Assembly (NCBI GenBank): GCA_965261255.1
Contig: CBDHCQ010000004.1
Location: forward strand, 1,178,001 to 1,242,000
Direction of reading: 5' to 3'
From: Bin80 sp965261255
GTDB lineage: Bacteria; Bacteroidota; Rhodothermia; Rhodothermales; Bin80
DNA length: 64,000 nucleotides
The notes beneath the pieces are model-generated. The model was given only the letters and a program-made list of their open reading frames with translations. It was not told the DNA's origin and made no database searches. Shown piece by piece: positions 16,128 through 26,021 of the stretch. Made by a program: the position numbers and the translations under genes. The stretch's first letter is position 1, and each line of letters opens with the position of its first letter.

Positions 16128-17118
16128 AATCAAATCCGATTCGCAAACCAAATGCCCGAACATCTATCCCGGCTCCAAAGGTCGCATGACTGTCGACATT
16201 ATCTAGAAACAGATCTTTGTAGCCGCCCCGAAGGTCAAAATTGAAGGTACGGTTATGAATACGTAGCTGTGCTCCGACATCGCTGTTCAGGCTATTGTCG
16301 TTGCTTTGCTGGATGTCAGCAAGGGCCATCAACTCCATCATTCCGACTTGCACAACGGGCATGGCCATGCCAAACTTGAAGGAGAGTGGCAGGTCCCATG
16401 CATCCATTTCGATGCGGGCGGGGATATCCGGGTTATTGCCACTGGTAGTTTCGTCAATATCAACAAACACGACGTTGTTGATACCGCTCATTTGCATTTT
16501 GCCGCCGAAATTCTGGATTGATGCCGCCAGAACCAAACCACCGAGGTAACCTGACTGGAGAACAAATCCTACATCAAAGCCAATGGTGCTGGCGTCCATA
16601 TCCCTGATTTGCTGGCGCACATACTTGGCAGTACCGCCGAAGTAGAATGATTCAGTTAGCGGCTGCGCGTAGCTCAGGCCCAAACTGAAGTCATTTGCCC
16701 GAAAGGTTTCACCGGTTCCCTCAGGAAAGTCTACCGTACGTACGATCATGGTACCGTAGTTCACAGCTGCTACGCTGAGTCCTAGCACACGGTTACCTGA
16801 AACAGGGATCACGGTTGCAGCAGCATTATAGTCGATGTCTGCAAACCAGCGCGAATGGGAGAGGAATACACTGCCTGAGGAGTTAGCACCATAGCTGCGT
16901 GCAGCTCCGGCAGGATTCCAAAAGAGCGCATCAGCGCCGGTTGCAAGGGCGGTATACGCATGTCCCAATGACTGACCGCGCGCCCCAGTTCCAATTGTCA
17001 GAAAGGCGGCGGCTGTCGTACCGGATCGGCTTTGCGCAACCACTGTACAGGCCATGCACAGGATCAATGTGATCAGCAGAATAAGCCGGCGTGTCAGTAT
17101 GTGTATCATGTGGTTCAT
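16063..17118 (-). CDS. PorV/PorQ-family outer membrane protein
   Basis: 351 aa with a signal peptide (LILLITLILCMACTVVAQ). The N-terminal signature AAAFLTIGTGARGQSLGHAY followed by ADALFWNPAGAA is the standard PorV/PorQ (UPF0164-like) opening. The rest is beta-barrel-like, ending in an aromatic residue (FRMYF). PorV is the T9SS shuttle protein that carries cargo to the attachment complex; paralogues are often encoded beside cargo genes. Here it follows the 1127-aa T9SS cargo gene with a 4-base overlap (17115-17118). Whether it is the general PorV or a dedicated paralogue cannot be told from this window. Confidence 0.88.
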   Translation of the reverse strand: MNHMIHILTRRLILLITLILCMACTVVAQSRSGTTAAAFLTIGTGARGQSLGHAYTALATGADALFWNPAGAARSYGANSSGSVFLSHSRWFADIDYNAAATVIPVSGNRVLGLSVAAVNYGTMIVRTVDFPEGTGETFRANDFSLGLSYAQPLTESFYFGGTAKYVRQQIRDMDASTIGFDVGFVLQSGYLGGLVLAASIQNFGGKMQMSGINNVVFVDIDETTSGNNPDIPARIEMDAWDLPLSFKFGMAMPVVQVGMMELMALADIQQSNDNSLNSDVGAQLRIHNRTFNFDLRGGYKDLFLDNVDSHATFGAGIDVRAFGLRIGFDYAYTPFNLLGQTQVVDFRMYF

Positions 17119-20100
17119 TTGACAAGCGCAAATTTGCCCACATGCTCCCCAATGCCCGGGGCTTCAATGTGAAATATGTATATACCAAACGCGATATCCT
17201 GCTGCTCTTCGGTACGAAGATCCCACCACTCAGATCCATCACTGACTACACCGTCATGATGTAGCGTTCGGATCAGTTCTCCACGGATGTTAAAGATGCG
17301 GATGGTGCACTGTGGAGGCAGGTGAATGAACTGTACCCGTCGCTCTCCGCGGCCTTCAATCTGGCTCCGCGGTTCAAAGGCAGAAGACCCAACATAAGGG
17401 TTGGGAACGACCGCAATACGATCAAGCTCACTACGTGCAAGATCCGCATCAATGGATGAGGAGCGAAGCGTAAACTGGAAAAAGTCTCCGGTAGCAAAAG
17501 GCTTCCTCGAACTCACATGGAAAGAGTTTCCCGCGGAAGGGGCAATAGAACTGCCTCCATCTGCAGCGCTGAACCTGATACGGTAGCGAAAACGCCAGGG
17601 GCCACGCCCGGTGGGTCTTTCAGCGATGATCGCATGGTCACCGGCATCAAAGACCCTGCTGCCATTGGTGTCCTGCATGAACAGTTCAGCCGGTGTTCCC
17701 TTTGTTTCGTTTATGGTGAAGATGGGCACCTCTTCGCGCAGATACCCGAAAAAACGCGGTGGACGATAAAGGGAGTCGCTGGGGGAAACCCAGATCAGTT
17801 TGTAGTCATCTGGTGAGGCTCGGAAGGCGGCCGTAGTATCTCGGTCCACAGAGGCAAGCCAATTGGTGTCGTATCCGTCCAGCGTGCGCGGATCCAGATC
17901 ATACACTTCATTTTGTGTACCCTCATTAGCTAGGAATCCGGTTTGTAACTCATCCAGTTCACAGCCCAAGGGTGCCGGGCATTCGACGTTATTTATTTCG
18001 ATGATGAAGCCTTCGGTGGGCGGAGTTGCGTCAATCATCGGAGAGGGACCAAGGAGCACCTCGCCGGAAACGATGTTGGTTACCTCTAAGGCCGTTGTTT
18101 CGTAGAGGTCATCGACATCTGACACGAGTTCGCTGAAGAATGAAATACGGTAAATACCATCAAAGTCAGCCTGGGTCTCCTGGATGACGCTAACAGCAAT
18201 TGAGCCTGATCCAACGCCTTCCGTCACACGACTCAAATCTTCATTGGCACCGCCTTGAACGTATCCCGCAGGTACAGACCGCGGTGTCACTACGGCTGCG
18301 TTGCGCGAAAATCCGGTCAACCGCCCGGCTTGATTCACACTGACGTTGAATGAATTTTCCTGAGGATCAATTCCCTCTTTGGTGGCATCGTCCGTATCAC
18401 GCACCCCACGATCATAAGCTACGAGGGCATAGTAGTACGTAATCCCATTGGTTACGTCTTCGTCGATATAGTGGAATTGAAGTCCCGTATTGTCTCCAAG
18501 ATAATAGACGGCTTCGCCTTCCAGTACAGTTACGGGGCCTTGGATGTCATTGACCAGATCCCATTGCGCAATAGGTTTGAAGAAAGTAGCTGCGCCGTCC
18601 ACATCGGTAATGGTGCGGGCATCAAAGAGTAGAGGATCGGTACCTTTATAGAGTTTAAATCCCTCAAAATCAAACTCCTGGATGAAGCGGTCGAAGCTTC
18701 GAACTGCAACGGTATCCCAGCTCAGGACCACCTGTCCGTCACCGGGAACTGCCGTGAGAGCAGGCAGGAAAGGAGGTTGGGCAAAATTGTAATCAGCGTT
18801 AAAGATGCTTTGAGCTGTCCGCCGGTTCTTGAAAAAGTCACGCTCATCTTCGCCAAAAATCCAAGCGGTGGAGAAGAAATCGGTTCCCCTTGAATCAAGT
18901 CCGACCGGGCCGGAAGAGAACAAGATGAAGGGTTCAAGATCTGCTTTGAAAGCGTCCGGTTTTGTACCCAAGGGGAACTGTGCATAGTTGCTGATCCTGT
19001 CCCACATCCATGCATCGTCCCGTAGGTTATCTCCGCTCTCATAGAAAGGACGCGTCTGCAGATCAAAGCCAGTCAAACCGACCTGATCAGATTCATCTAC
19101 ATCCAGTTCGTCGAAGTTGGGTTCGCCCAGGGTTGGTATCCCATCGGCTTCGCCATCATCTGGACCGGGGTATCCCAGATCAAATGGGCCCTGCCCGTCA
19201 CGTCCGACATCATTATTAAGTGCTTCTCCTGGATCCAAGACGCCATTGTTGTTTTCGTCAGAAAAACCAACCCAGTCTAGGTTTTCGTCTCCGGTCCACC
19301 ATCGTCCTGCCTGATACGCGGGGCGTGACTCAACCGGACCATTGTAGGCTTCAAAATTGGCCAAGTCATACATTGAACTAACGGTACTCAGAATTGCTTG
19401 CTGTCCTTGTATCAGCACGCCAGGCCCATTAAACCTGGACTCGTCTGTGATACCGTCCTCGTCATTATCCAGGCCATCGGTCGCCCGAGCCGGGCTTTCA
19501 AGGAACGCAAAACCGGTATAACCTAGGGGGTATGTTCCTCCGGTGGAGCGCGTACCAATGCCATCCTGATCCCAACCGTAGGCTACGTCCTGCTGTGGAT
19601 CAAATGCAGCGTTCTCATCGCCTTCTTCGTTACCTAGGCCATAATCCATTATTTGGCCAAGGTAGAGGTCTGAGTGAGTTTTTTCGGTTACGTTTGTGAT
19701 ACGATAGAGGATGAACATGAGATCTTCTGCAAGCACATTTGCCCACTGAAAGAGGCGGACCTGTGCCTGCAACCCCATTCCGCCAATTGTGGAATCTGCG
19801 GCGCTTGGGTAGAAAACTCCATATTCACTGTGGGGTCTCCGGGTGTCGGGGTCAATGGCGTACTCCAGGTCTGTGAAGTCATCCATCACATAAAAACTCT
19901 CCAGATCTGCGTTGAACACGCCCCTGCCAAAAAAACCGTTCCAGTTACCCGGCCAACCTGGATCATCGGGAATATTCAGCCGGTCAGGCCAGAACTGCGG
20001 CCACGATGTGGGATCGTCACTTAATGCCGGTGTTGGTGTTCGTCGTCCAGTAATTGGATCCAGGCGGTTTTCGTTCATGAAACCGGGCAGTGGGGTCCAT

Positions 20101-20498
20101 CCCCAAAGTGATCCATCCGGGCTCAGCCTTTTACCAAAATCTCGATATGTAAGGATAACGGGGTTTAGGGTTGTATCGCTTCGGGCGCCCGGAAAAAATT
20201 CTTGCCATTTTATTCTTTCTCCTGGAACCTGGCCAGCGACCATAATGCCGACGCCGTCAATATGACGTCCACCAATGCCACGCGGCCAAACACCGAATGG
20301 GATATCGTTCCACCGCGCAAGCTCACCGTGGTTACGGAAATTGGTCTCTATGAGATTACCATCCAGCACACCACGCGCGATAAGTGTCTCATCTCCCCGA
20401 AGATCTGAGGAGATGTTTTGCCCATAGCTGGTTGCGGTCAATGTGCAAGTGGCAGCCAGACCGAGGATTAGCCAGCGGATTCGTGCACGTTGCATCAA
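17115..20498 (-). CDS. large secreted T9SS cargo protein (1127 aa)
   Basis: A signal peptide is followed by a long extracellular region. Acidic, calcium-loop-like repeats are visible at about residues 340-480 (DGLDNDEDGITDESRF, DENNNGVLDPGEALNNDVGR, DGEADGIPTLGEPNFDELD). A fibronectin-like stretch follows near 590-720 (PGDGQVVLSWD, TNGITYYYALVAYDRGV). The C-terminus is a sorting/FlgD-like domain (VQFIHLPPQCTIRIFNIRGE, FGIYIFHIEAPG, ending GKFALVK). No catalytic signature is seen. It overlaps both neighbours by 4 bases (TonB receptor upstream, PorV-like downstream), so production is coupled. It occupies the place a SusD-type protein would have next to a SusC-type receptor, but no SusD signature is seen. 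Confidence 0.8.
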   Translation of the reverse strand: MMQRARIRWLILGLAATCTLTATSYGQNISSDLRGDETLIARGVLDGNLIETNFRNHGELARWNDIPFGVWPRGIGGRHIDGVGIMVAGQVPGERIKWQEFFPGARSDTTLNPVILTYRDFGKRLSPDGSLWGWTPLPGFMNENRLDPITGRRTPTPALSDDPTSWPQFWPDRLNIPDDPGWPGNWNGFFGRGVFNADLESFYVMDDFTDLEYAIDPDTRRPHSEYGVFYPSAADSTIGGMGLQAQVRLFQWANVLAEDLMFILYRITNVTEKTHSDLYLGQIMDYGLGNEEGDENAAFDPQQDVAYGWDQDGIGTRSTGGTYPLGYTGFAFLESPARATDGLDNDEDGITDESRFNGPGVLIQGQQAILSTVSSMYDLANFEAYNGPVESRPAYQAGRWWTGDENLDWVGFSDENNNGVLDPGEALNNDVGRDGQGPFDLGYPGPDDGEADGIPTLGEPNFDELDVDESDQVGLTGFDLQTRPFYESGDNLRDDAWMWDRISNYAQFPLGTKPDAFKADLEPFILFSSGPVGLDSRGTDFFSTAWIFGEDERDFFKNRRTAQSIFNADYNFAQPPFLPALTAVPGDGQVVLSWDTVAVRSFDRFIQEFDFEGFKLYKGTDPLLFDARTITDVDGAATFFKPIAQWDLVNDIQGPVTVLEGEAVYYLGDNTGLQFHYIDEDVTNGITYYYALVAYDRGVRDTDDATKEGIDPQENSFNVSVNQAGRLTGFSRNAAVVTPRSVPAGYVQGGANEDLSRVTEGVGSGSIAVSVIQETQADFDGIYRISFFSELVSDVDDLYETTALEVTNIVSGEVLLGPSPMIDATPPTEGFIIEINNVECPAPLGCELDELQTGFLANEGTQNEVYDLDPRTLDGYDTNWLASVDRDTTAAFRASPDDYKLIWVSPSDSLYRPPRFFGYLREEVPIFTINETKGTPAELFMQDTNGSRVFDAGDHAIIAERPTGRGPWRFRYRIRFSAADGGSSIAPSAGNSFHVSSRKPFATGDFFQFTLRSSSIDADLARSELDRIAVVPNPYVGSSAFEPRSQIEGRGERRVQFIHLPPQCTIRIFNIRGELIRTLHHDGVVSDGSEWWDLRTEEQQDIAFGIYIFHIEAPGIGEHVGKFALVK

Positions 20499-23257
20499 AA
20501 GCGGTAATTAAGCCCGACACTGACCTTGCGGGGTGCTCCAAAATTTTCCTGGCGATAATAAAACTCGTCAAGGCTATTGAGTCCACCCACCTGTGCACCG
20601 GTTCGCCGGAATAATTCTAATGTAACGGATTCGTCGGCCCTTCCGGTATCCTCGTAAACCCCCACTTCCTGTATGGTATCAAAGAGATTCTGGGCCTGCA
20701 GGAAAAGTTGCAGGTTCGCTTTAATACCGGGGATACGATAGTAAATGCGTACATCCGTGCCGAAGAGGGATGGCTTGGTTGCGTTATTCTTTTTTGAAGA
20801 TCGAATGAACTCACGTACAGTTGTGTAGGGCGTACCGCTCTGCAGTCGGTTGATGAGCGTGACGGAAAGCCCGGTTATCGGTTCTACAGTGATGGTATTG
20901 TTAAGTACGTGCCTGCGGTCCCAGTCTAGGCGTACAAGGGAAAGAATTTCGTCCAGACCGGCCTGCTGCCGACCGAAGGCTTCGCCCGGGCTGGAGGAGG
21001 TCCCCTCGGCAAACTGCAACGTATAGTCCACGGTCCAGCTCAGCATGCCACCAGGTCGCTGGAAGAGTGAAAATGTGAGGCCTCGTATGGTGCCGTAGTC
21101 CCGGTTGATCCACCGGATAATGAAGTCTCCCTGCGGGGTTCGCGCGATTTCTTGGCCAGTCAGATTGCGTACATCTTTTGAAAAGATCGTGATCTCCATG
21201 CCAATCCGGCGTGTAAATCCCTGTTGCAGGCCAACCTCAAAGGAAAGTGTGCGCTCAGGATTAATTCCCGGGTTACCAAATGAATTTGATAGGGAGGCGG
21301 GGTTGACTTCATACTCCGGATTGGTGTACAGAAGCCCAAATGAGGGAATCTGGAAGAAAAGCCCGGCCGAAAACCGCATGACGCCAGTTTCGGAAATGGG
21401 AAAGGCCACGCCTAAGCGCGGGCTGAGTTGCATGTCCACTTTGGCCGGTTCACGATTAGAGATCGAATTCTCGGGGTTGTCGGGGTCCGGTATTTCCTCA
21501 AGTTCTCCCTGCCCCCAGTCCAAAGGTGACAGATAATCAGGATCAAAATAATCGAAGCGCAGACCTGCATTAACAATAAGGCCGGTAAACTCCATCTTAT
21601 CCTGCACATAGGCGGATAACTCTACCGGCTTTGCCTGGAGGGAGTTATCGGCGAACTGGTCGGGGGAGGGTTGGGGTAGGTTACCGGTCCGGAAGGAGCG
21701 TTCAATGCCAAAATCCCTGTTGTCCAGGGTATGCCAGCGGGCTTGCACTCCAACTTTCATCAGGTGTACGCGATTAAGCTGATGAGAGTAGTCGGCAACT
21801 ACGGTATGGGTTGCTGTAAGCTGATCGCTGGTAGAAAGGTCATTGCCACCAACGGCAAACGCATTTGCCCCCTGCAAAAAGGAAAAGTCACTGCTCACGT
21901 AACGTTCGTCATACGGCGACTCAAACAGGTACACATCCGTTTTATCATGCAGGTAGCTATACGATAGATTTGCAAATGCGCTACTGCCAATAGTGTAATG
22001 CAATCCGAGGATGTGAGTCTGATTGAGAAAATGGACGGTATTGATGCCGTCAGGGATATACTTAAGGTTGTGGTTGTAAGGCTGGAACGTGCCAGACTGG
22101 AAGAAGACGTTGTAGTCTACGTTAAACCGTGGTGTAATCGCGTAACCCAAGGTAGCATTCACGGACAGGCGCTCAGTATTGTTACGGGGTACGAACGAAC
22201 CATCTCCTGAGGAATCAATGATCCAGGCCTCGCGCGGCAAACCGGTATTCAGGTTTTGGGAAGAATCTGACGGAGCAAACAGGTTTCGCCCGATAAAGTG
22301 CGAGTTGTCCTGCAGGTATCGAACTGTTGCTTGTAGGCCGAGGCGGTCACGGATCAGTGGTCCCCCTAGGGAAGCCTGCACATCAAGGAGATTCGGCAGG
22401 CTTGCAGCGTCCAGATAGGAGACTGTATCTGGTTTGAAGTCCGTGAAAGCGAGTGATGAGCCGGGATCGGTTGTACGACCGACAAATTCCAGTTCCCGGT
22501 TACTCGCAATGGCACCAGCGTAGGCCAGCAATGAGCCACTCCATTTGTCAGGTACATCCTTGGTCACAATATTCACCACGCCACTGGTCGCCTGGCCGTA
22601 CTCGGCATTAAACACTCCGCTGATAACCTCCAGGCTCTCAACCATATTCTGTTCAATTTCGAATGCGGCATCTTTGCTGAAGGCGTTGGTAATCGGCACA
22701 CCGTTGACCAGATAAGTCACTTCCCCGGTGCGCCCTCCACGGAAGTGTCCATCAACGACACCTGCCTGTAGATTGATTGCATCCCGAACATTCGTAACGG
22801 GTAGGACCTCAAGTTGCTCAGCATCAATAACAGCGGTGGTCGTAGTGCGATCCATCTCTACGATTGGACGCTCAGCTATGACTACGATCTCCTCGCCGAC
22901 AATTGCCTCCTCACGCAACTCAAAATTAACGGTTGTTGTTTGGTCCTGAACTACGCGCACATTCTGGGTAGTGACTGTTGCGAAACCTACGAAGGACGCC
23001 TGGACACTATAGGTGCCAGGCGGAATATTGAGGATGTAATAGTACCCGTCAGCGTCGGTCACGCCCCCAATCACGGTTCCGGCAAGAACAACATTGACGC
23101 CAGGAAGGCCTTGATTAGTACCTGCTTCAAGAACCCTTCCAGAAATCTTGCCAGTCGGGCCGGGGGGGCGGGCAGATAAAGCGCCCGCCCTTCCAGCACC
23201 AACTATCAGTAAAAGAATGAGCGACGCAGCAAAACTGCGACGCAGCTGACCATGCAT
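20495..23257 (-). CDS. TonB-dependent receptor with carboxypeptidase-regulatory domain
   Basis: 920 aa. Order: signal peptide, then a CarboxypepD-regulatory-like domain (about 35-115: GKISGRVLEAGTNQGLPGVN, VTDADGYYYILNIPPGTYSV). A plug follows (about 125-240: LPVTNVRDAINLQAGVVDGH, VESLEVISGVFNAEYGQATS, GVVNIVTKDVPD), and then a 22-strand-type barrel ending in an aromatic (LNYRF). This is the receptor class used for oligosaccharides and other large ligands. No classical SusC TonB-box features were sought in detail. The start shares one base with the stop of the CBM9-like gene (TAATG), and the stop overlaps the next gene by 4 bases. Ligand inferred to be a glycan or organic polymer fragment. 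Confidence 0.92.
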   Translation of the reverse strand: MHGQLRRSFAASLILLLIVGAGRAGALSARPPGPTGKISGRVLEAGTNQGLPGVNVVLAGTVIGGVTDADGYYYILNIPPGTYSVQASFVGFATVTTQNVRVVQDQTTTVNFELREEAIVGEEIVVIAERPIVEMDRTTTTAVIDAEQLEVLPVTNVRDAINLQAGVVDGHFRGGRTGEVTYLVNGVPITNAFSKDAAFEIEQNMVESLEVISGVFNAEYGQATSGVVNIVTKDVPDKWSGSLLAYAGAIASNRELEFVGRTTDPGSSLAFTDFKPDTVSYLDAASLPNLLDVQASLGGPLIRDRLGLQATVRYLQDNSHFIGRNLFAPSDSSQNLNTGLPREAWIIDSSGDGSFVPRNNTERLSVNATLGYAITPRFNVDYNVFFQSGTFQPYNHNLKYIPDGINTVHFLNQTHILGLHYTIGSSAFANLSYSYLHDKTDVYLFESPYDERYVSSDFSFLQGANAFAVGGNDLSTSDQLTATHTVVADYSHQLNRVHLMKVGVQARWHTLDNRDFGIERSFRTGNLPQPSPDQFADNSLQAKPVELSAYVQDKMEFTGLIVNAGLRFDYFDPDYLSPLDWGQGELEEIPDPDNPENSISNREPAKVDMQLSPRLGVAFPISETGVMRFSAGLFFQIPSFGLLYTNPEYEVNPASLSNSFGNPGINPERTLSFEVGLQQGFTRRIGMEITIFSKDVRNLTGQEIARTPQGDFIIRWINRDYGTIRGLTFSLFQRPGGMLSWTVDYTLQFAEGTSSSPGEAFGRQQAGLDEILSLVRLDWDRRHVLNNTITVEPITGLSVTLINRLQSGTPYTTVREFIRSSKKNNATKPSLFGTDVRIYYRIPGIKANLQLFLQAQNLFDTIQEVGVYEDTGRADESVTLELFRRTGAQVGGLNSLDEFYYRQENFGAPRKVSVGLNYRF

Positions 23258-25803
23258 TATTTGATCAATTGCATGTACCGTGTCTTCAATACGGACGATC
23301 CAACTTCGAGTCTGTACAAATAGACGCCTGAGGCTAGTCCAGCACCGTCAAAACGTACAGTATGCGTCCCTGCTGTATATGGTTTTTGATTCAGGAGGGT
23401 TGCAACCGGTCTTCCGAGTGTATCAAAGACACGTAGTGTAACGATTTCGGATTCAGGCAGTGCGAATCGAATCGATGTGCTTGGATTGAAGGGGTTGGGA
23501 TAATTCTGGTCCAAGGCGATCTCTTTTGGAAGCTCATTGGCGTCTTCAAGATTTGTCTGGGTCACGTCTGTTACCGTCACCTCCAGGGTTACGCTCATAC
23601 CATCGTAGTCCATATCACTACTAGAGGCAGTGTGCGTGAGTGTCACCATGTCATCATCCCCGTCACCATCTATCGCCGCCATCATCATGACTGCCTGAGC
23701 AGTATTCCAGTTCTCCATCGTAAACGTCAGGCCCGAGAAATCTGTACTCGCATCCCCATCATTGTCCAGCGTTAGATCCGTTCCAGCCTGTCCTGTGATC
23801 GCCACCATCACATCCGCCGATGGTTCTGAGGTGAGTTTCACGTAGTAGGTCTGACTCCCGGCCTCATCCACAGACAGAGTGGTAATCGCTGAACCAGCCG
23901 CCATCTCGGAAAGCTCAATTTCCGCTCTCATCCCACCTTGCGCATCCCGGCCAGCCAAAGCTACAGCGGGCCATTGCGCCGGTGTATTCCACCATTGTCC
24001 GTCGGCATTGCCCTTGAGAGACCACTGGATTTGATTATCTCGATTTCCCCCATCGCCATCATTCAGTACGAAGTTGAATGGGAAGTAGGCGACATCCGAT
24101 CCTGTAGGGAGAGGAACGATGGCGTCCATTTGATCCACATTTTGAATCTGATCCAGCGGGATCACAGACAGCAACCGATAGCCACTGCCGTCCGCAAGCT
24201 GATCATAAATTGCTCCTGCGCCTTGAGGAACAGCATCTATACTCCAGCCAACAAAGACGGCTGCAACGGTACCTGCTTTGGTGCCATCGCCCTGACCTAG
24301 GAGCCGGAATTGATAATCTGCAAAATCTCCACGCATAATATCTTGATGCGGGGAACCCGTGAAAATCCCGCCGCCACCAACATCTCGCACATCGTAGTTT
24401 CCCCACCCAAATTCAATGCTGTCGTGTTGCCAGCCATCAGCCGGATTTCCACCGTCACCCTGCAAGGTGATTTCATCGTCGGTTACCTCTACATAGAGAT
24501 ACAGCTCAGGAGGGTCAGCACCATAACCTGCCCAGAGCTTGCCACTCAGGTCCTCGTCAGGGGTTAGCTGGCCACCATCTCCAGGCTTTGAGTGGGCTCG
24601 ATTAAGCTCAAAAGGCATGTACCCATCAGGAAAGCCATCTTCCACTACATTGTCAAACATGTCGTCAAAGAGCAGATCATTAAGATGATTTACTTCAGCT
24701 TCAGTCAATTCCGCAATATGAGCTTGAACGGGGAGGTTCTCATTTGCGACTTCTCCTTTGCTCATTGATACGTCGGTATTTTCAACTCCGAACCCACTCA
24801 TCGATGTTACTGCGTAGTGCAGTGTGAGTGGAGCCAACGACGCATGCGGAACTTCTATTCTGTGATAGGCGGAGGTTGCTCCGTCAGTTACTCGCGCAGC
24901 CAAACTAACCCCACTCGCCTTAATGTCTGTTATTTCGTTGACACTGTTGTAGACGTTGTACCCGTCTGCACCATCGACAGACATCCATGATATCATATTG
25001 CTGTCGGCGGTAGCCACGACCGAAACTCCCATCACTGCGCTGACAGGATCATTTGCTACGGAGAGATCCAAGTTTTCTGCTCCAATGTAGACGTCGTCTA
25101 CATAAATGGTACCACCTCCTGTATTATTGTCGAAGAAGACCCCAATGTTCTGGACGTTGGTCCATTCAAACTCTTTCCAGAGGTGTGGGTTGTCCGCCGT
25201 ATTGGGACCCAGTTCGTCGGAGACCCCAACCCCAAAGCTCCCACTGGACCAGGCGCCTACATATTTCCATAGGCTGTCCAAGCCGTCCAGAGTGTTGGCT
25301 GTTTTGGCGTCCTCCAGTTCGGTCCAGGTGGCCGGAGGCAACGGAATTGAAACTTCATGCCACTGGCCGTCCCGCATGTTTTCGGGGATGCGCCAGGCTA
25401 GACGAAAAGGAAGGTCAGCAGAACCGTCATCAGCTCCACTTCCGTCTGTCTTATCCTCGAACATAAGTTGGACATTTGGCTGTCCGGCGTTTGCCGGATC
25501 GACCCAAATTCTAGCATGTAGCACATCACCATCGGCACGGTTTTGTGACATATCAACGCCAACATCCGCAGAGAAACGAAATGCTTGGAAGGCCCAGTTC
25601 CCATACCCATATTCGACAACCATATTTGTTGGGTCAGCCGGATCTTCTATAATATTGCCATCAAAGGATGGGACCAGTGTGTTCGTTCCATTAACAAAGA
25701 AAATAAAGTCATCCCCCAGTGGTGGACCAGCCTGACCACGGGTATCCGTTGCTGCAAAAACCAGCAGGGTGACGGTAAATAAGTAAAAAGCAGTGTGCCT
25801 CAT
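23257..25803 (-). CDS. secreted CBM9-like carbohydrate-binding protein with T9SS tail
   Basis: 848 aa. The signal peptide is followed by an N-terminal galactose-binding-like beta-sandwich (about 25-240: YGYGNWAFQAFRFSADVGVD, VYIDDVYIGAENLDL). A CBM9-like region lies at about 385-640 (LWAGYGADPPELYLYVEVTD and WQHDSIEFGWGNYD). An acidic Ig-like stretch is near 660-760, and a T9SS type A domain begins NYPNPFNPSTSIRF. No glycosidase motif is seen, so binding rather than hydrolysis is proposed. It is the first gene after a 218-base gap and probably leads the receptor operon. A LacI-type regulator lies 3 kb upstream on the same strand. Confidence 0.83.
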   Translation of the reverse strand: MRHTAFYLFTVTLLVFAATDTRGQAGPPLGDDFIFFVNGTNTLVPSFDGNIIEDPADPTNMVVEYGYGNWAFQAFRFSADVGVDMSQNRADGDVLHARIWVDPANAGQPNVQLMFEDKTDGSGADDGSADLPFRLAWRIPENMRDGQWHEVSIPLPPATWTELEDAKTANTLDGLDSLWKYVGAWSSGSFGVGVSDELGPNTADNPHLWKEFEWTNVQNIGVFFDNNTGGGTIYVDDVYIGAENLDLSVANDPVSAVMGVSVVATADSNMISWMSVDGADGYNVYNSVNEITDIKASGVSLAARVTDGATSAYHRIEVPHASLAPLTLHYAVTSMSGFGVENTDVSMSKGEVANENLPVQAHIAELTEAEVNHLNDLLFDDMFDNVVEDGFPDGYMPFELNRAHSKPGDGGQLTPDEDLSGKLWAGYGADPPELYLYVEVTDDEITLQGDGGNPADGWQHDSIEFGWGNYDVRDVGGGGIFTGSPHQDIMRGDFADYQFRLLGQGDGTKAGTVAAVFVGWSIDAVPQGAGAIYDQLADGSGYRLLSVIPLDQIQNVDQMDAIVPLPTGSDVAYFPFNFVLNDGDGGNRDNQIQWSLKGNADGQWWNTPAQWPAVALAGRDAQGGMRAEIELSEMAAGSAITTLSVDEAGSQTYYVKLTSEPSADVMVAITGQAGTDLTLDNDGDASTDFSGLTFTMENWNTAQAVMMMAAIDGDGDDDMVTLTHTASSSDMDYDGMSVTLEVTVTDVTQTNLEDANELPKEIALDQNYPNPFNPSTSIRFALPESEIVTLRVFDTLGRPVATLLNQKPYTAGTHTVRFDGAGLASGVYLYRLEVGSSVLKTRYMQLIK

Positions 25804-26021
25804 TGCGGTTGTCAGATTAGTGAATCGGATGTTTCCAGTGCACCATAATATACGCTAGAAAAGGTTTTCATAGAGCAGAATTTGCAGAAACGGCTCCCGA
25901 TATCCGTTGATGAAACAGAAATAATAGGGCGGGGGCGTCATTAAGTGTGTATACTTTCCTCTTTTTTTAGAATTTGCCCGGGTTTCGTCGAAATAATCTT
26001 CAAATGGAACGCGGCTAGAGA

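Noticed and set aside
25889..25908. Inverted pair aacgg/ccgtt upstream of the CBM9-like gene as a LacI-type operator
   Set aside because: Only five matching bases per arm, and the inner positions do not mirror. No second copy was found near the regulator's own promoter.
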